From: Hymenolepis diminuta
Taxonomy: Eukaryota; Platyhelminthes; Cestoda; Cyclophyllidea; Hymenolepididae
Direction of reading: 5' to 3'
Length of the DNA stretch: 64,000 nucleotides
Assembly: GCA_900708905.1 (NCBI GenBank)
Contig: CAADRB010000007.1
Location: 3,394,550 to 3,458,549 of the forward strand
Position numbers and translations under genes: made by a program. The notes beneath the pieces are model-generated. The model worked only from the letters and a program-made list of their open reading frames with translations. It made no database searches and was not told the DNA's origin. Shown in pieces: positions 61,774 to 64,000 of the stretch (positions are counted from its first letter, which is position 1; every line of letters starts with the position of its first letter).

Positions 61774-63853
61774 CTATAAATAGAAAAGCTATGTAGTTAA
61801 CATAATTATTACCAAAATTCACTTTGAATGGAACCTAGTAAGCACTGATATTCTAAAACATACTAGCTAGCTCCAAATATCTATTTTGATATCGTAGGTT
61901 GACTTGCATTTTAGAAAGTTAAATCGAGATGATATGAACAAAAACTCTTGACATCTTAGATTCATCACATACTTCTTTTTAACCCGCGTTAACATTTTAT
62001 TGGATTATTTTGCCATTTCTCATTTTCAGTTGTTATTCTCTAAAACTTAGAACAGTATTTAGCGAATACGATTCTAAAATGTATTAGCCGTCATTGTTCC
62101 GCAAGCTTTCTACTTTCTTTCTACTAAGCCTGAGTAAATTTAACTCTAATTTACATCACTGGGCCCAAAAATACCACAGTGACAGCTTAGTTTGTGTATG
62201 TGGCAGCGATTTGTTATTATAATATATAAACTAATAAATAACTTCAGCAAAAAGTAAGCTTATAGATAATATTTGTTAAGATTCTATAGTCAATCAAGAT
62301 ACTCAAGTAACTTGAACATTTTTCAGTATGTATTGAATCTGTTAGAAAACCACAGCATGATTTTAAGAATCCCAATATATGCTTCACTTTATATTACCGT
62401 TAAATACTCTCCAGCGATTCGACTACGGCTAACAATCATCACCATTGTTAGCACACATATTGCTCACTAATTAGGGCACATATTCCAACCCTTCGATCCC
62501 GATTCCCAAAGTATATTAACTGGAGTCCAGTTCAAAGACTAGGTGCCCTAATCTTCATATCCGGTTCCCTGGCTCATTTTCCTCTACCACATCTTATGCT
62601 ATCGTGAACTGTAGATTTGAAATAAAATTTGATCCAACAATTACGATCCAATATAATACACTTAGAATTAAGCCAACCGATCCATAAATCCATAATGCTG
62701 TAAAGAAAAAAATATTAAAGAAATAGATGCATGTAAGCAAATTTATCCATAAAAAAACCCCCAAACCTAGCTGTGATGAACAATAAATGTTGACAAAAAA
62801 ATAATACACGATTGGATTAGCAAGGCAATTCTTGCATGTAATTTAATGACAAAACAAAGCTTGTGTTACAAATGTTTTTTTTCTTCATTTCATTAAGGTA
62901 TTTTACAGATTATGGTAGAGATTTTAATGCTTCCGGAGGAAGTCATAAATTAGGGTCACTGTATTGGCCAAACCAGACAAGTGTTAGCACAGTTAAAAAA
63001 ATATCGTTCTGTGGTAACGCCAAAAGAATGAAAAATTGAGTTTAGCTGTGTTAAATCAATTTGCATTGGCTCCGAAATTAGGTAGCTTATATTACCCTAT
63101 CTTCTCAATTTATGAAGTTATGTAAGCTTTTTTCTGCTATTAGAGGAATTCGAATTGGCTTGTGAAATACGAAATTATAAAAATAAACATCTAGTACAGT
63201 TTTTAAACAATCACCTTCAAAGCTGAATTCCGATCATATGGAAAGCTTTCAATTATCTCAAATAAAGAAGGTCTTTAGAACAAGTAGACAGCTGGGGCTA
63301 TTTGCAAATCCATGCATTCAGGACATAGTTCTCTGAATCTCACTTTCCCCCAGTAAATTTTATATTTGACGTTGTCCGAATGGCATCTTTGATTCAACGT
63401 TTTGCTAAAAATAACTGGACAATTAATATCACCAAGAAAAAACCTCAAGTTCAAAGCAAAAAGCGACAATTAACAGCTCTATAAGATACGGTTTTTTCAC
63501 AATAAAGATACAGAGCAGAGAACTACTTACAAGTTTTCATCAAAGAAATCTGTTACACACAGGAAATTACCGGAATTCACTAAATCAAAGATGAACAAAA
63601 CCAAACAATTAAATTCTAAAACAAAGGCAAAAAGTCGGAAGAGATCAATCTAGATTTGCGATACATCATAATAATTAGTATAAAAAGATATAGTAGATAC
63701 TAACAGCTTTCTAATGTCCAGTAAGATAACTATCATGGAGCTAGAGACCTAAGGTGTAACTCTTCGTACCTAAAGGGATCTCTCGAATTAACAAGCCTCC
63801 TTACTATTATTCTTTTTTAGAATGTACATTAAAACGAGAGATAAGATATTTAC
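61774..63853. other. Probable intron of the GST-like gene
   Basis: The region upstream of the GST-like final exon. No confident exon is found. Hydrophobic (62594-62809) and mixed (63275-63469) minus-strand frames have no GST motif. An open plus-strand stretch near 62905-63040 (GGSHKLGSLYWPNQTSVST) is slightly protein-like but unassigned. Confidence 0.4.
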
Positions 63854-63913
63854 AGAACGCATTTGCATCTAGCAAATAGGCGTATTCCACCTCCTCAGCT
63901 CCCAAATTAACGA
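63854..63913 (-). CDS. Tentative upstream exon of the GST-like gene
   Basis: Sixty bases between CATGAG and T|GTAAATATC on the minus strand encode VNLGAEEVEYAYLLDANAF. The donor phase (one base left over) matches the two-base start of the exon at 61773, giving LLDANAF-C-NRVSLADM, which loosely recalls the residues before S-L-A-D in GSTs. Phase agreement has a one-in-three chance of being accidental, the donor is not strong, and a Gly normally precedes the N-x-x-S-L-A-D block. Weak. Confidence 0.22.
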
Positions 63914-64000
63914 CTCATGGTATTCAGTTATTAGCTAAATATAGTCGACGTTCCAGTAAGTAGCAGCAAACGCTAATAGTATGCTGTCGCAGGTTTATTG

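Noticed and set aside
62594..62809. Hydrophobic minus-strand frame resembling membrane segments
   Set aside because: A/T-rich translation with Phe/Ile/Leu bias; no family signal and no defined splice sites.

Overview
The window is AT-rich, intron-bearing animal nuclear DNA with one run of 563 Ns (33393-33955), so it is a draft-assembly scaffold. No operons, bacterial ribosome-binding sites or CRISPR arrays are present. The recognisable genes have conserved metazoan protein sequence, very short introns (39, 67, 70, 72 and 80 bp) mixed with longer ones, and the surroundings are littered with decayed transposons. This fits a small-intron, AT-rich invertebrate. A parasitic flatworm (tapeworm or fluke) is my best guess from the overall look, but no single feature here proves it.

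Layout. From 1 to about 51.6 kb I recognise no intact gene. This part holds a broken Ty3/Gypsy integrase (15.35-15.78 kb, minus), a decayed mariner-like transposase (19.4-20.0 kb, plus), a possible LINE reverse-transcriptase scrap (36.1-36.6 kb), three copies of a roughly 300 bp interspersed repeat (23.4, 34.8 and 50.0 kb), and several tRNA-like SINE fragments. It also holds five coding-like stretches with some splice-site support but no recognised product (8.7, 24.1, 34.4, 41.9 and 44.3 kb). Four of these five lie on the minus strand, so the desert could partly be long introns of one or more unrecognised genes.

From 51.6 kb onward the window is gene-bearing. 51618-52427 (plus) is a complete four-exon gene for mitochondrial ATP synthase subunit O (OSCP). 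Facing it tail to tail, 54304-58931 (minus) holds seven exons of PIG-Q/GPI1, a subunit of the enzyme that starts GPI-anchor synthesis. Its C-terminus is complete; the most 5' exon or exons are not resolved. One PIG-Q intron appears to use a GC-AG splice pair. Between the two genes lies a broken coding-like stretch of unknown origin. 61523-61773 (minus) is the last exon of a glutathione S-transferase-like gene whose 5' part runs upstream toward or past the window edge.

The three genes are unrelated housekeeping or detoxification functions (mitochondrial ATP synthesis, ER GPI-anchor synthesis, glutathione transfer) and show no sign of joint function. I found no convincing previously undescribed system. 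The best leads are the GC-AG intron, the two repeat families and the unassigned exon-like blocks in the desert.
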